This document shows, in pieces, positions 30,889 to 43,926 of a stretch of 64,000 bases of DNA. Each line of letters opens with the position of its first letter. Positions within the stretch are counted from its first letter, which is position 1. Location: the NCBI RefSeq assembly GCF_901709675.1, contig NC_051103.1, positions 8,801,793-8,865,792 of the forward strand, in the 5' to 3' direction. The notes beneath the pieces are model-generated. The model saw only the letters and a list, made by a program, of their open reading frames with translations. It did not search any database and was not told the DNA's origin. This DNA comes from Syngnathus acus. Taxonomy: Eukaryota > Chordata > Actinopteri > Syngnathiformes > Syngnathidae. Both the position numbers and the translations under genes were made by a program.

Positions 30889-33800
30889 GATCTACTTTAT
30901 TCAACTATTTCATTATTTTCTTCTTAGGCCATCGTGTTCAGCATGCAGCTGAGTGCAAAATGACAAGCGTGTCAGTCGCGTGACGCTGACGTCATTCGGA
31001 GGTGAACTGCCAAATCGCATGCGGGTGGCGGGAACAACCGTAGCGGCAAGCTAAGTAAGTCATGCTAACCTCTCAGCATCGCGTGGCTGGCTGGCTCGCA
31101 GTCGAATGCCTTTCGATTGATGAAAACAGACTCGATAGCATTTTAGCTTGTACGTTTAGCCTCTAATCCTAGCTTCACGTTGACTCTTACGTTCAGCTTC
31201 CACATGTTAGCGTCAACTTGTTGGTATGTTTGTTTAAAAAAAAAAAAAAATGGAGTCTTCATGTTAGCTTGTATACCCAAGCCTACATTTGAGCTCAGGT
31301 CTCCTGTGGAAAAGAGACATTTGATTGCAACGGGACTAGCATGGTTAAATCAAAGCTTACATTTGTACTTCTCTGCGTTAGCTTACATTTAGCTTGTGTC
31401 CCCATGTAAGTCTTGTGCTATGTTATTGGGGCTAGATTCGCCAATGTTAGCCCTTGCATGTTTGCTTTTACACTTGGCTTTATTTGAGCTTTTACATTTG
31501 AGCTTTATGTTAGCTTCTTCAGACGAGTTTATGCATGTTGGCTTCTCCACGGTAGCATCATAATTAGCTTGGATATGTGGGCTTCATCTTAAGTCTCCGG
31601 AAGACATTTCAAGTGACATACATCCCTGTGTGAAAGAAGTGGCGTGCTCCGTTCTTTGTTGATGGGTTCACGCGTTTGTGTTTGTGTGTTTGCTTCCTGC
31701 TGCCGCGCCTGCCTGCTGCTTGCCTTTTATTTTTAGAAGCCATTAAAGGGCGACCGCCGTTTGGAATTTTCACGTGGTTTGACGTTGGCACTTGCCGGCG
31801 TCACAAAGAGGCAAAAACGTAAGGCCGTATTGACGTATCGATCCTCGATCGAAACGTTAAACGCCGGACGTGTACGGCCGGGTCCGGCGTCGGTGATAGC
31901 CAATCAGGATCAAGCGTCGAGCGTTTGTCGATCAGCCCGTGAAGCCGACGTGCGTTTTTGTCCACTGACGAGCCAGCGAGGAGCCGTCCTCCCGACGAGA
32001 CGTCAAAAGTATCGATGGCGGAAGAGCTGTCGATCGGCGGCGTGTTGAAGATTAGTCCCGTTCGTTAGGAAACGGCCGCTCGTTTGTCACGCCGCCATCA
32101 TCAATCGCCGTGTGTCATTCGTCTTGGAGCACGCTTGTAAACCATGGCGGACGATTGCCGGGCGGGGCCGTCTTTGTCGTCTGCCTGTGACAAATGTAAT
32201 CCCTAAATAATCTGACAAGCGCTAACAGGTTTTCCCCACGCCGCTGTGGCACAAAATCAATAGTTCATCTTCTCGAGGCAGAGTAGCCATCTCCGGTTCC
32301 CCCCCCTAGCCTGTGTTCAGAATCCACTTTTTTTTTTTGTCGTAGTATGAAATGAGTGTTGGCCTTTTTTTGGAGTCTGGAATGTCTATCTCAATTGACT
32401 CTAGAAGAATGCCAATGTTGTCACGAAGCGGTGAATGGTTTTACGGACGGCGCCGACATATTCCATTCCTGGTTGGGGCCCGCTCCAAAAACTTGTTTTG
32501 GGCGTCGTTGGCAACCGCTCTCATCATTCTCCTCCCGGATCGCAACAAAGGGATTTTGGACGGGCCCGCTACATCCGGAGTAACGTCGGAAGCGAACTGC
32601 GGCCCGAGTATTCTTCTGACAAGCCCGCCGCGAATCCCTTTTTGCCGTTTGGGGAGTCGGGAAGGAGCCAAACCATTCCCAACGCAGCCTTTGTTGACAT
32701 GTGTTGGAAAAGAATCATAAGTTCAGGTGGTGCCAAGTTTCTGGTGGTGCCAACGCGCGCAAACAAACGACATGCGTCGGCAAACACACACGCATTGGCA
32801 CACACTAACACCCCCGGAAGGACACATTCTCACAACACAAAAAAAACACACACGAGTTAGACGAAGGCGTCTGTCTTGGTTTTCTGGGTCAAAACTTGAC
32901 GAGCTCACAAAGTCTTTGAAGTTTTTTTTAAGCCCCCATACTACTTTGGAAAAGTACTCCATCGCTAAAGTACTTTGACAATTACTTTGTAGAAAGTAGT
33001 AAACATCAAAGCGTCCTCAGCGGCTCCGTCGCGTCGTTCGAAACGAGGCCCTCGCTCGCGAGCTTCACCTCACTTTCGGTACGTTAGCCTCGTCCATGGT
33101 GCCACCTTTAGCTTCTTGCCTTAAGCGTTGACACGTTAGCGTCTTTGTGTTAGCTTCGACAAATGATTTTAGTTTGGGGAAAAGGAGGCCAAGCGCGTGT
33201 GAACCAGGAGGGATTACTGCTGCGCATGTTGCCTGATTGAAGGGAAATTGTCTTGCAGATTTGGGGGACGGCGTCGGGAGGGGGCGGGCGGACGCTCGGG
33301 TGGCCGCATTGGCGCTCTCAGCATTGGCGCACTCGCAGCTGCAGGCAAGGGGATTAAAATACCCGCGTTACGCAAGTCCCGACAAGGAAAACACAGCTGC
33401 TTTGACCATGACGAGCCGCCGTTTGTCCCGTCCGACACCCGCGGCCAATGGGCCATTGAGCCTTTGTTTGCTCGTCCACATTTGGCCTCCTTTCAACGTC
33501 TTCTCCAACCTGCCAGAAACGTCACTCTCAGTTCCCCTGACTCTCGAAGGCAGCGCGCGCTCCTTCCCCAGAGCACAAAAGTCCCGAAGGCCCCGGTCGG
33601 CGCTGTCCGCATGGTTTGCCATTCGCCGGCAGCGGCGGCAACTTGACGGCAACGTCGAGGCGGCTTCCTGTCGCGTCGCCGGACTGGCATTTGCCGCTCC
33701 TTCCTTCAGCCGTGGCTTTTGTTGACGTGAATGAAGGACGAATCTTCCGATTGACGGAAGTGGTCGTTTGACTTTTGGGCCGGTCCCAAAATGGCGGTGA

Positions 33801-34749
33801 CCGTTTGCTCCACGTCGAAGCAGACGTTTGCGACTGTCTCCTTTGGACCAAACATGGGCAGAATATTAACCGTCGTTCAGACAAGGCCAAGTTGGACAAG
33901 GCACCGCGCGCGGCAGCCTCTGTTCGCTCCTCGGGTCATTGCTTCATTTGCTGACGCATTTGTCGGCTCATTCACGGATAGCGTCTCGGCTCAGCTCAGC
34001 TCGTCTCCTCTTTTATTTGGCCCTGGGTTCATTGTTTGGCAGCTGTGTTCACCGTTTCTTGAACTGCTTTACGAGTTGTCAGAATCTCGCCGCTGCTGGA
34101 AGGACGACGACTGCTGACGTCATCACCTTTTCTGGTGGCTGTGTTCAGTAACGCGCGTGCGCGTGCTAAGCGCCCTCGCCCCTCCCACTTTGGCGCTGGT
34201 CCAAATGGGAACACGTCAGTCACGCGGGTGGAGGCGGCAGGCGTGCAGGCAGATGTGCTTTCTTTCTGTCTCGCTGCTTTCGCTGCTTTCGCTGCTGCAC
34301 AACTTTGGCGCCCGACCGACCGAGTGGCTCACTTGTGCTGGAACCTTGTCACCTTTCCCCGCCATCCATCGCGAGGCGGCGGGTGGGCGGTGCGCTGACG
34401 CGCGTGTCCGCGGCGCGTCACCGCCAGCTGGATGTGCCGACGCGTCGTGGACTTGTGGTCACGCCGGCAGAAGGACAGGAAGAAGGAGGACGAGGAGGTT
34501 CGCTTGAGGACGGACGGAGGGACAGGGAGGGAGAGGAGCGATCGCCAGGCAGGCAGGTAGCCGGCCGGCCGGCTGGCCGCAGACAACAACACTCTTCCAC
34601 CTGCCCGCCCCGCCCCCCGCGGTGCCCACCCACCAACACTCCAAGTGGTCCCCGTGAACGCAACATACGCTCTCCCCCATGAGCGCAACAACTTGTCTTC
34701 TTTTTCTCCTTCTCTTTTCTTCCTGTTCTGGGAACGATGTAAGGGCAAA

Positions 34750-34840
34750 ATGTTTGTCCTCCAGGTGAGTGAGTTCTTTTCCTCCCTCTGCTGATGACTC
34801 GATTGATTGCCGCGTGCACACGTTTGTGCTTTTGTCCCGG

Positions 34841-34908
<68 letters not shown>

Positions 34909-37900
34909 CGCTCGCTCGCTCGCTCGCGTGTCCCCAAAGCGCGACAGCGTAGCGTGTCGGCGTCATTGACAAGCAAAAGATTGTCCAGAGGTGAGCAAAG
35001 GGAAAGAAAGGCTTTCCCACAACTTTCTTTCTGACGAAACAATCTTGCGCAGCTTTGTTGGGATGTAGCGAGGGCAGCCAGCGGTCTCGCGATAGAGAGC
35101 AGGTCTCGCGCAATCAAATGAGCGTTTGACACACGGGCGAATGGTTGGTCACGAAAGGTCGCCTATGCTGACCATCATCTGTCATGGTGTTCAGTGAACT
35201 TTCCAACGTAGCGCTCATGCGCTGCGCTGCTTTTGGACTTTTCGAATGACACAACTTCATGACATCGGCTTCATCGGAGCCCACAACACGCGCAAACAAA
35301 CCAAACGCTATCGTTCTCGTCATAACGTCGGTTCGGGTTCCCGTTTGGATGTTTTGTTGGGAACGTTGCGGTGGGCATCTCCCGCCGGCCGCGTGGGGAG
35401 TCGCAATGTTCCAGTCTGAACCTCGGAGATACTCTGGTTAGGATCTTGCGGTCGGGATATTCAGATGTTCAGATGTCACCACGTCACGCTCCAAAGTTGT
35501 GACAGCTCTTTGAATGGTGAGGTTCCGCTCGGGATTTTCCCCGTCCCGCCGATGTTTCCGCACGCTCATCCGGGTGGCACCAAAGCCATCTGAGATGAAA
35601 GCGCAGCTGCGATCTGCTTGGAAAAACATTTGACACGAGAGCTGACAGACGGCGGCGCACCAAGGCACGCCTCGGCGTGACCTTGACACGTCCTCCCCGT
35701 GTCACGCCGTGTCGTTCCAGCTAGATTGACGCAGGGAGGCCAAACAAAAGGAGCGTTCCCAATCTACGGAAACAATTTCCCGAGCAAAAGCTCAGCACGC
35801 GTCAAAGTGCCCGGCGGCCTCGCTCGGCCCGACTTTCCGCCGTTGTGACGTTTGCGTGCGTTTCTGCAGATGTGCGCCGCCTTCTTGGTCTTCCTGCCGC
35901 CGGGTCGCCAGGCCGATTTGACGTGCGACGCCATCCTCGCAGCGGCCGCTGACGCCTCCTCCTCCGGTAAGAATTTCAGTTTGACTCCATTCCCAACAGA
36001 TGCGCCTGCCTCTTCTTTTTGCATCAATGGATTAAGATTTGTTCAAAAGAAGCGTGACTTGAGTGGCTTTGACGTCTCAAAGGGTGTTTAAGTCAACGCC
36101 GGCCTGAGCTCCCCTCCCTCCTTCCGGTCTGGTGTTGTCGAAGGCGAGGCCCGGGGACACGAGCGCCTTGGTCTTTGCTGCGGTGGCGCTCGTGTGGCCG
36201 CCGGGGACCCCTGTCAGCGTCGCTTAGCGTTGCCCTTAAACGCGCGCACGGGCACATAGTGTTTTGAACATTGATTCGCTAACCTTGACAGGCGCACGTA
36301 TCGGAACGCTCCTTGACCCGAGCGCGCTTGTGTCGCGCAGGGACATTGCTGTCCGAGCGCAGGCAAGGATTGGGGAGGAGGGCTCCGAAAGCGCTCGCTG
36401 TTGACGCGGGCAAAACCGGCCCACATCGGGCCTCCTTTCTCTTTGCAGGACAATGGCTGGAATCGTCCTCCTGGAACGAGACACAGAGCAACGGCAGCGT
36501 CGCACAGAGCAACGGCAGCGTCGCACAGAGCAACGGCAGCGTCGCACAGAGCAACGGCAGCGTCGCACAGAGCGGTGGGCCAACGACGCGCCGGCCGTGC
36601 GCACGCGCGCGAGCCAAGCTAAGCCGGACCGGCGCCGCTCGTCTTGCAGTTGCGGACGTGTACTGCGAGGCGGCGCTGGACGGCATCGGCACCTGCTGGC
36701 CCCGCAGCCCCGCCGCTCACGTGGTGTCCAGACCTTGTCCCGAGATGTTCCACGGCGTCCGCTACAACACCACCAGTAAGAACAGCGCCACCTGGAGCAC
36801 GTGCCGCCATCAAAGGCATCTTCAAACAACTCGCACAGACAAAGAGAAACGTTGCTGCGCGCCCGCGGGCTCGCGTGTGTTCGTCTTTGTTTGCACAAAT
36901 TAGCTTGAGCGTTCAAATTGGCCAAAAGACAGAAAGGGGAACAAAAATGAGGACGCACGGGGGCGGCGACACGTGCTCGGACACGTGATGATGTCAACGG
37001 TTTATGCCCATGTCGTGGGTTAGTGACGTCTCCGTGGCCTCCGCGGCTTTCTTGTTGTTGTTTTGTTTTGCCGCTCGAGGCGTCGTCCTTTCTCATGTCG
37101 GCAGCCGAGCGAGCGTATGCGCAAGGCCGCTAATTAGCCTAAGCGTGGCCATTTTCTCACCTCGTGTTGACATTTAAAAAAAACAAAAAAAAAAACACAC
37201 ACAACATCAATGCGAATCTCATCAAAGTCGGAGGAGGGCGGACGGGCTCGGCTAACGGCTAATTCATCTGTCGGCGTCGGGACGATTGCGCTCAGCCGTC
37301 GGGCGTGGCCGATCTTCCTTAGCGAGTTCCCGGGCTAAGGAGGCTAAAGCGTGGCTGGCGTCGGCATGTTCGGCGGCAAGGTCGCGCGGACCTTTGGGAA
37401 GATATCGATAGCCGCCCGGGTGGCGTTATTGATTGTGGAGTATTCTTAAGCGCTCTATTCATAACTCTCGGTTAATTATTCATACTTGCTGAATATTTAA
37501 CGAGGCCGGAAGCCGGGTCACGTGACTCCTCTGCCATCTCTGTCAACATTAGTCACGTTAGCGACTTTGCCGGCTGGTAATAATTACGCAAGCGCACACG
37601 GGCAGGCGCTCGGCGCATTTGCTCGCCAACGTCGGGGTCTTCTCGTTGGCGCTTTGGCAATGGATGGCATTTTCCAAAAGTCCCGATCCTCTCGTGGGGA
37701 TCTCCGGTTCCCGTCGTCATAGGCTCACGGGATGACGTGCCAGAGCGCAAACCGGGCCGAAGATGATCACGCTTTGGTTTCCTTCTAAATATATCTTGTC
37801 CATTGTGTGCGGCGTTCCATGAATCATCCCGCCGGAATCGGGTTGGATTTCCAAAATTAGATTCCGACAAATCCCGGACTTATCCGGGCTCTGTTGCCTT

Positions 37901-40900
37901 GTACGTTTGCCGCTTCTGCTTTTGTTGACTTTTCTTCCTTTGATTTTTGGTCCCATTCCAGAAGCATCTCCGACATTCTCCACCACTCAACGTTTTGCCA
38001 ACTGACAAGCACCGCTGCTAATATGCGCACACGTGCAGTTGGCCCGCCAACCAAACTAAAGCAACGCACCGCACCGCTCCACTTACGTGATGGGCTCAAC
38101 TTGCTGGATGTGCAGACTAGCCATCCCCCCCCCCCCCCCCTGCCAGCCCCATTGTGCCCCCCATGACTCACACTGCTGATTTGTGCACGTCAAGATGGAG
38201 CTGCGAGTGTGGGGGGTTGTTCTCCGACTAATAAGCCTCCGCACTGGCAGTCAATTCCTTGTGCCGGGGTAGGAATGTGTTCCGCTTTCTGTCTTTTGGC
38301 CCAAATGCAAAGAGGAATTTTGCGCGGTTGCGTCGCGGACCATTTCTGTCGTCAGCCTCCAAAGTAGCAGCAAAGTTTTTGTTTGCGCCCCAGCTCTTGA
38401 CTTGTTGCACGAACGACAGCCGAGAGCGTGTATGGTCGGGCCGCCCGCCCGCCCGCCGCTGTAAAAGTTGCGCAGACGGCGCTTTGAGTCGCTCTCACGT
38501 GGCTGAGATGAGCCGGAGCAGAGCAGAGGTGGCTCGCACCTTTGCGTAGGCAGAGTCTTGAGTTGCCACGGCTACCAAACAGGACCGGTCCACCAAAGCG
38601 CCCGCCCTTCCTATTCCCGGGAGTGGAAATTGAGGAGGGAGGGGAGGGGAGGTGTGGGCTGCGGTGCAGATGATGCGCCGCATCCCGCACGCCAATTTGG
38701 CACACCTGCTCGCCACGGATGAGCGCTGAAATATGAGCGTCTGAGCTCGGACCCGCAAAGCGGCTTCCCTGTCGGCAAGGTCGCGGCTGGCCGGACGCTC
38801 AAGCGCAGGCTGGAGAGGACTTTTCCCCGCCCAGCGGCCGGGGCGCTGCTATTTTTAGACGGCCGTCAGCACGTTAGCGCTTGCGGGCTACGCTGCCAAA
38901 TATTTGCATGGAGGCATTGCCGCATGCGGCATATATGCGGCGGCTCCTCGGATTCAAGCGTGCAGTCAGCCAATAGGCTGCTGCCGCTGCCGCCGCGCGG
39001 GCCGATCGGGCCGCCGCTGTCTGACATTGCGGTCGTGCAGCGGGCCAGCTCTCTTGCCAGAGCCGCTCCTATGCTTGCGCCGAAACAAGATGCATCCCAT
39101 TGATTGCAAGATGGGACAAACATGGAGTGGGCTGCCGCATACTTGAGTCTTCCCGAGGACCCCCCCCCCCCCCCCTATTGCGATAGGTCACCAAAGCAAA
39201 CGCGTAGGTTTCCGCCATGCAGCCAGACCGCGACCGACGGCGCGGCTCCGTGACTACTTTGCCTTTTTCTTTCTGGCAACACGTCGCGCCAGCGGAGTGC
39301 CGCGCGTCTCGGAGCCGTCCCGCAATTTGCTCGGAGGTGGTCGTTTTTGGATTTGGCTGGGAGCCAGCGAGTGACGGGCAAGAGCGGAGCGGCCGACGGC
39401 GCCGCTCGTATACGGGGACGCCGCGTGCGAGACCAATCTGGAGCGGAGAGGCGGCAGATCCGTGTGGCTTTGGGGACTGGAGCGTGACGGGGCTAATCCT
39501 GATGCCAGATGACGTTTCCCCCTTGGGCGCTGCGTGGCTATTTTTAGAAGGCAGGCAGGCCGCGAGTACGTTAGCGCGCCGACGCCCTCGGGCTACGCTC
39601 TCTCCTCACGTGCCACCTGATGTTTGGTCCCGTTGGCTTTTGGTCTCTGCCCAGCGTTTCCTCCTTTCCCGTTACCTGACAAGACTTTGCCGACCTGTCA
39701 ATCATGTGAGAAAGGACGCAAAAGCGCTCGCTTGACACACAACGCGCACAAGCAGATTTAGTCTTCTGATGCTGACATTGAAGGTGCACAAAAAGGTGGC
39801 ACGGCACGGCACGGCACGGCACGGCAACCTAATTCATGTTGTCACTTTCAAGTCACTTTCAAGTCATTTGGTGTCTTTGTGTCGGAATGAATGGCATTTT
39901 CAGCTGTTTGTCATTTCGATTCATAATGTTGTCGTCATGTTGCTCCCATGTGACGTGCTGCGTGTGCGTGCGTGTGTGTGTGCGTGCGTGTGTGTGTGTG
40001 TGTGTGTGTGTGCGCACGCGCAGACAGCGTGTACAGGAAGTGCCTGTCCAACGGCACGTGGGCTCCCAAGGGCAACTACTCCATGTGCAAGGCCATCCTG
40101 CACCAAGAGGTGAGCCAAAGCGACAATGCTTGCCAAAGCCCCCAAAGTGAACCTGAAGGCCAAACGGAGCGGTGGTGTCCGCGAGAAGGAAGCTCGGCCG
40201 CTTGTGTCAAACGACATCGTGCCAGCCACCCACCGCGCAATGCATTTGTGAGAATCGGGGGAGCCGACGTGCGGATTAATGCTGTTAATCCCCCGCCGGC
40301 GTGTGACATCAAGGCCAAAAAAAAGAGCTGATGCCTCTGAGCGGTCTTTGCGCCTCCCCGTCCCAAATGGTTGACGACCGCTCCATGCGCTTGTTGGCCT
40401 TTTCAGAAAAAGGGCAAGATGCACTACCAGATGGCGGTGATCATCAACTTCCTGGGACACGTCATCTCCATGCTGGCGCTGCTGGTGGCCTTCTTCCTCT
40501 TCCTGTGTTTGAGGTGAGCAAAGTGGAACAAAGAGGACCCTGGGGGGGGGGGGGGCAGGTTGGGTTTGCAGGGCTTCATCAATCCGAGTCTGACTTAACA
40601 AGTGTGAAAAGCGCAAAAGCCAAAAAGGCTCAACACCGGCGCGTTTATGCACAAGTCGTGTTGGGACGAGCCGCCGTCCCTCGGGTGGGGACGGGCGGAG
40701 GGAGGCAGGGAGGGAGAGAGAGCGTGAGGGAGGGGCGCGTGCCACAAATTGGAGCAAAACCACTGCAGAAAAAGAGATGAGACTTGGGGCTTGTCCCCTG
40801 CAATCTCCATGTGATCTGATGGCCACTCAGTCATTGGCGACCATGTTGACTTTTTGTCAGGCAGCCTGAGCCCCTTCCACCTCCCTCCCTCCCTCCCTCC

Positions 40901-42891
40901 TCCCTCGAGGCATCAAGCAAAGACGCTTTTTGCTGCTCCCGCCTCCCCATCGAGCGCACCTGTCAGCCTAACTAGCGTGAAAGGTCAGCCGCCGTGTTTT
41001 TAGCGCCGTCCTTCCTTCCTTCCTTCCGTCCTTCCTTTGCGAGGCTGGCTCGCCGCCCTCATCTGGATCCGGGGAGCACAAAAGGCTTCCTGGAGCGCAC
41101 GGTGGGGCCGGCCGCTCAAGGCGCTTTTTCCGGCAGGAGCATCCGCTGCCTGAGGAACATCATCCACTGGAACCTGATCAGCGCCTTCATCCTGAGGAAC
41201 GCCACCTGGTTCGTGGTGCAGCTCACCATGAGCCCCGAGGTGCACGAGAGCAACGTGGTAGGTGTGAGTGGAAACGCTGCCGGCTGGCTGGCCGGCCGGT
41301 CGGCTGGCTGGCTGCTGCCGGCAGCATCTCTGGACGTCTCTCACTTTGACCTTTTTGAAGGTGTGGTGCCGCCTGGTCACGGCCTGCTTCAACTACTTCC
41401 ACTCCACCAATTTCTTCTGGATGTTTGGCGAAGGCTGCTACCTGCACACCGCCATCGTGCTCACGTACTCCACCGACAAGCTGCGCAAGTGGATGTTCAT
41501 CTGCATCGGCTGGTGTATCCCGTTCCCCATCATCGTGGCCTGGGCCATCGGGAAGCTCTACTACGACAACGAGAAGTGGGTTCTGCTCGGCCTCACCGAA
41601 GGCCGCTTTTGCGCTGACGCCTGGCCGTCTGCCGCCGTCTGTCCACAGGTGCTGGTTTGGGAAGCGGGCGGGCGTTTACACGGACTACATTTACCAGGGT
41701 CCTATGATTCTGGTTCTGGTGGTGAGTCGCCTTCTCGTCGATGTTGCGTGAAGCGTCCAGGGTGCGGAGCGGCCCGTGAACCCCGCCCGCCCGCCGGCTC
41801 TTGGGAGTCTACGTTGGCAAAGTCAACCAAGGTGGCGGGCGCGTCCACTCATGTTGCCGCGCGTGCCTGTTTCAGATCAACTTCATCTTCCTCTTCAACA
41901 TCGTCAGGATCCTGATGACCAAACTGCGAGCGTCCACCACCTCGGAGACCATTCAGTATAGGTAGACGTGGGGCCGGCGCGGGGCGCCAGTGGGGGGCGC
42001 CGGCGGGGGGCGCCGGCGGGGGGCGCCGGCGGGAGGCAGCGACCGCCCGCCCGCCCGCTCACCCCCGCCCCGATTGTCCTGGCAGGAAAGCGGTGAAGGC
42101 CACGCTGGTGCTGCTCCCCCTTTTGGGCATCACCTACATGCTCTTCTTCGTCAATCCCGGCGAGGACGAGATCTCGCAGCTGGTCTTCATCTACTTCAAC
42201 TCCTTCCTGGAGTCCTTCCAGGTATGCATGCCAGGGCTCTCGTCCGCCCGCCCGGCCGGCGCGCTGACCTTTGGCCCTTTTCTGCATCCGTCCCTCAGGG
42301 CTTCTTCGTGTCCGTCTTTTACTGCTTCCTGAACAGTGAGGTAAGTTAGCCCGCACATCCGTTACCGCCGCGTTGCCGTGACGACCGGCCGCGCAAAAAA
42401 GTCACCGCAAACGCCACACGGGAAATGGTTGCGTACCCTTTTTGACCTTGCGCAATCAGCCGCACGCACGCGCGCTTAGACAAGGCAGCGCTCCGGGATC
42501 CCTTGGCGGGGCCGGGCTGCGGTCGCCATGGCGACAGCCGGCCGCTAAGATGACGAACGACGGCGGCGAGGGCTTTGATGGCTCACGCCCGCCGGATATC
42601 GATTGAGCGAGGTTGCGGCCGGAACGAGGTGGCGAAGCCCACGTCTCATCTTCATCCGTCACGCGTGTCGGGGAGGAAAGGGTCGGGAGGGAGGGTTGGA
42701 TTGCAGAGTGAAAATTTGCGCTGGCTGTCCCTTTGTCGTCCTTGCTTCAGGTGCGCTCGGCCGCCAGAAAGCGCTTCCGCCGCTGGCAGGAGCAGCACTC
42801 CATCCGGGCCAGGATGACGCAGGCCGTGTCCATCCCCACCTCGCCGTCGCGGGTCAGCTTCCACAGCATCAAGCAGTCCACCTCGCTGTGA
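34750..42891 (+). CDS. crhr1: Corticotropin-releasing hormone receptor 1
   Basis: Class B GPCR for CRH and urocortin, Gs-coupled, controlling pituitary ACTH release. Exons: 34750-34764, 35870-35966, 36449-36574, 36650-36775, 40024-40109, 40407-40513, 41137-41257, 41361-41575, 41649-41721, 41876-41961, 42086-42221, 42299-42340, 42751-42891; 456 residues (human 415 in the short form). The first exon (MFVLQ, donor GTGAGT) joined to [15 protein letters not shown] makes a good signal peptide, but the start is the least certain part. The six ectodomain cysteines are kept (LTCDA, YCEAA, GTCWP, RPCPE, RKCLS, SMCKA). Seven membrane helices follow, with [50 protein letters not shown] and the tail [28 protein letters not shown] and [11 protein letters not shown] mark CRHR1 rather than CRHR2. 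The third exon is extra relative to the human gene and encodes a glycosylation-site repeat. Confidence 0.93.
34846..34926. repeat. (GCTT)n then (GCTC)n array
   Basis: About twenty tetranucleotide units in the first crhr1 intron, 80 bp after the proposed exon-1 donor. Confidence 0.95.
36487..36570 (+). repeat. 21-bp coding tandem repeat in crhr1 exon 3
   Basis: Four identical copies of a 21-bp unit, each encoding SNGSVAQ with one NGS sequon. They follow a separate NET sequon (WNET) in the same exon. The exon is 126 bp and phase 1 at both ends. Confidence 0.9.
36776..40023 (+). other. long crhr1 intron
   Basis: 3.2-kb intron splitting the ectodomain between YNTT and NSVYRKC. No coding exon or RNA gene was recognised. 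It contains C runs at 38127-38140 and 39160-39175, an ATTA-rich stretch (37430-37500), a CGGCA repeat (39800-39826) and a TG tract directly before the acceptor. Confidence 0.6.
39961..40018. repeat. (TG)n tract at crhr1 3' splice site
   Basis: Alternating GTGTGC and (TG)n for about 58 bp, followed by GCGCACGCGCAG and the exon at 40024. There is no ordinary pyrimidine tract. Confidence 0.9.
41992..42036 (+). repeat. 13-bp G-rich repeat, G-quadruplex type
   Basis: Three copies of a GGGGGGCGCCGGC unit and a final GGG give four G runs with 7-nt loops in the 124-bp intron between crhr1 exons ending at 41961 and starting at 42086. Confidence 0.85.
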
Positions 42892-43920
42892 AAAGTCCAG
42901 CAAGATTATCGGGGCCGGCCGGCCCGGGGCTCGGCCTCGCTTGGTCGGCTTTCCGCACATTCCGCACTTTGTTGCAAAGTTCTTTTCCCGCCCCGAACAC
43001 GTGCGCGGCGGCATTCCTTCGGTTCGGGCGTGTCACTTCCTGCGTCCTAAAAAGGCAAATGCTAAGCTACGCTAGCGAATGCTAAACTAAGATAGCAAAC
43101 AAACGCGAGAGAGCGAGCACTCCTTTGTGCAAGAGCGCCACAGAGCAGCCTGCACGGCGGCCGTGCGGCCTCCTCTGCCAGCTAGCAAACGCTAAGTTCA
43201 CACCGAGAGAGCCAGCCGTGAATACGTTGTCAGCAGCGGCGTGCCGCTCCCATGCTTGGAAGCAAAACAACGTGGCGAGCTTCCCTTCACGCTGTTCCCG
43301 ATGCGGTCCAAACGGCCGCTTGTCTGCTCCACTCCGGCGCTCTTGGTCTCCTTCCGTTGACATGGTAAGATGCGTTGAGATAGTATTCTTCACATTCCCG
43401 CCATTTGAGCGTTTGATTGCGCGCCGCGAGCATCCTCTGAAGAATCCTCTTTTTAGCCCTCCATCAACAATGCTCTTGTTCAACATGGTCTCCATGTAGA
43501 AATGACTCATTTTTTAACCACGAAAAGCTCTGCAGACTTCCTGCTGCCATCAGTCACATGATACGGTGTTTGTTCTATTTATTTTTATTTATTTGACAAC
43601 CCCCCGCCCCCCCAATGTCACATGCAAAACTTGTAATTCGCGCTCTCAAACGATGTGAAGACACACACACACACACACACACACGGTGATTTTGACAAAT
43701 GCGCAAGCTTCCTCTGGAGGCACGCAAGGCGCACGTGCACCTTGCTCACTTGCGTTTGCTCACTTGACCTCAAACATTACAAGAAAGCTCTCACTTGCAC
43801 TCAACCAAACTGGCATCCGGCCAAAACAGTCCAAGAAGCGCTCACAGACACATGCAATTTACAAGTACAAAATTGAAGCCCTTTATGTGGTCTCCCAGGT
43901 CTCCCCTTTTCCTACTGACT

Positions 43921-43926
43921 AATAAA
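43921..43926 (+). other. candidate polyadenylation signal of crhr1
   Basis: AATAAA followed by GTGTGTGTAG-type GU-rich DNA, 1.03 kb after the stop codon. Confidence 0.5.

Larger units (their letters stand above)
30474..34749. other. tap2-crhr1 intergenic region
   Basis: No conserved coding exon found. Present: the tap2 polyadenylation signal (30602), a CTCF-like motif (30759), a T run (30803), a C run (30865-30888), an island with about eleven TTAGC/AGCTT words (31040-31600), and GC-richer DNA from 34350 to 34700 that likely includes the crhr1 promoter and 5' UTR. Anything else is unresolved. Confidence 0.5.

Noticed and set aside
36236-37096. Long minus-strand open frame opposite the crhr1 ectodomain exons
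   Set aside because: It is a shadow of the 21-bp coding repeat on the other strand, rich in Arg/Cys, with no recognisable domain.
36650-42891. CRHR2 as the identity of the receptor
   Set aside because: [22 protein letters not shown] is the CRHR1 form; CRHR2 has a different helix-2/loop sequence there.
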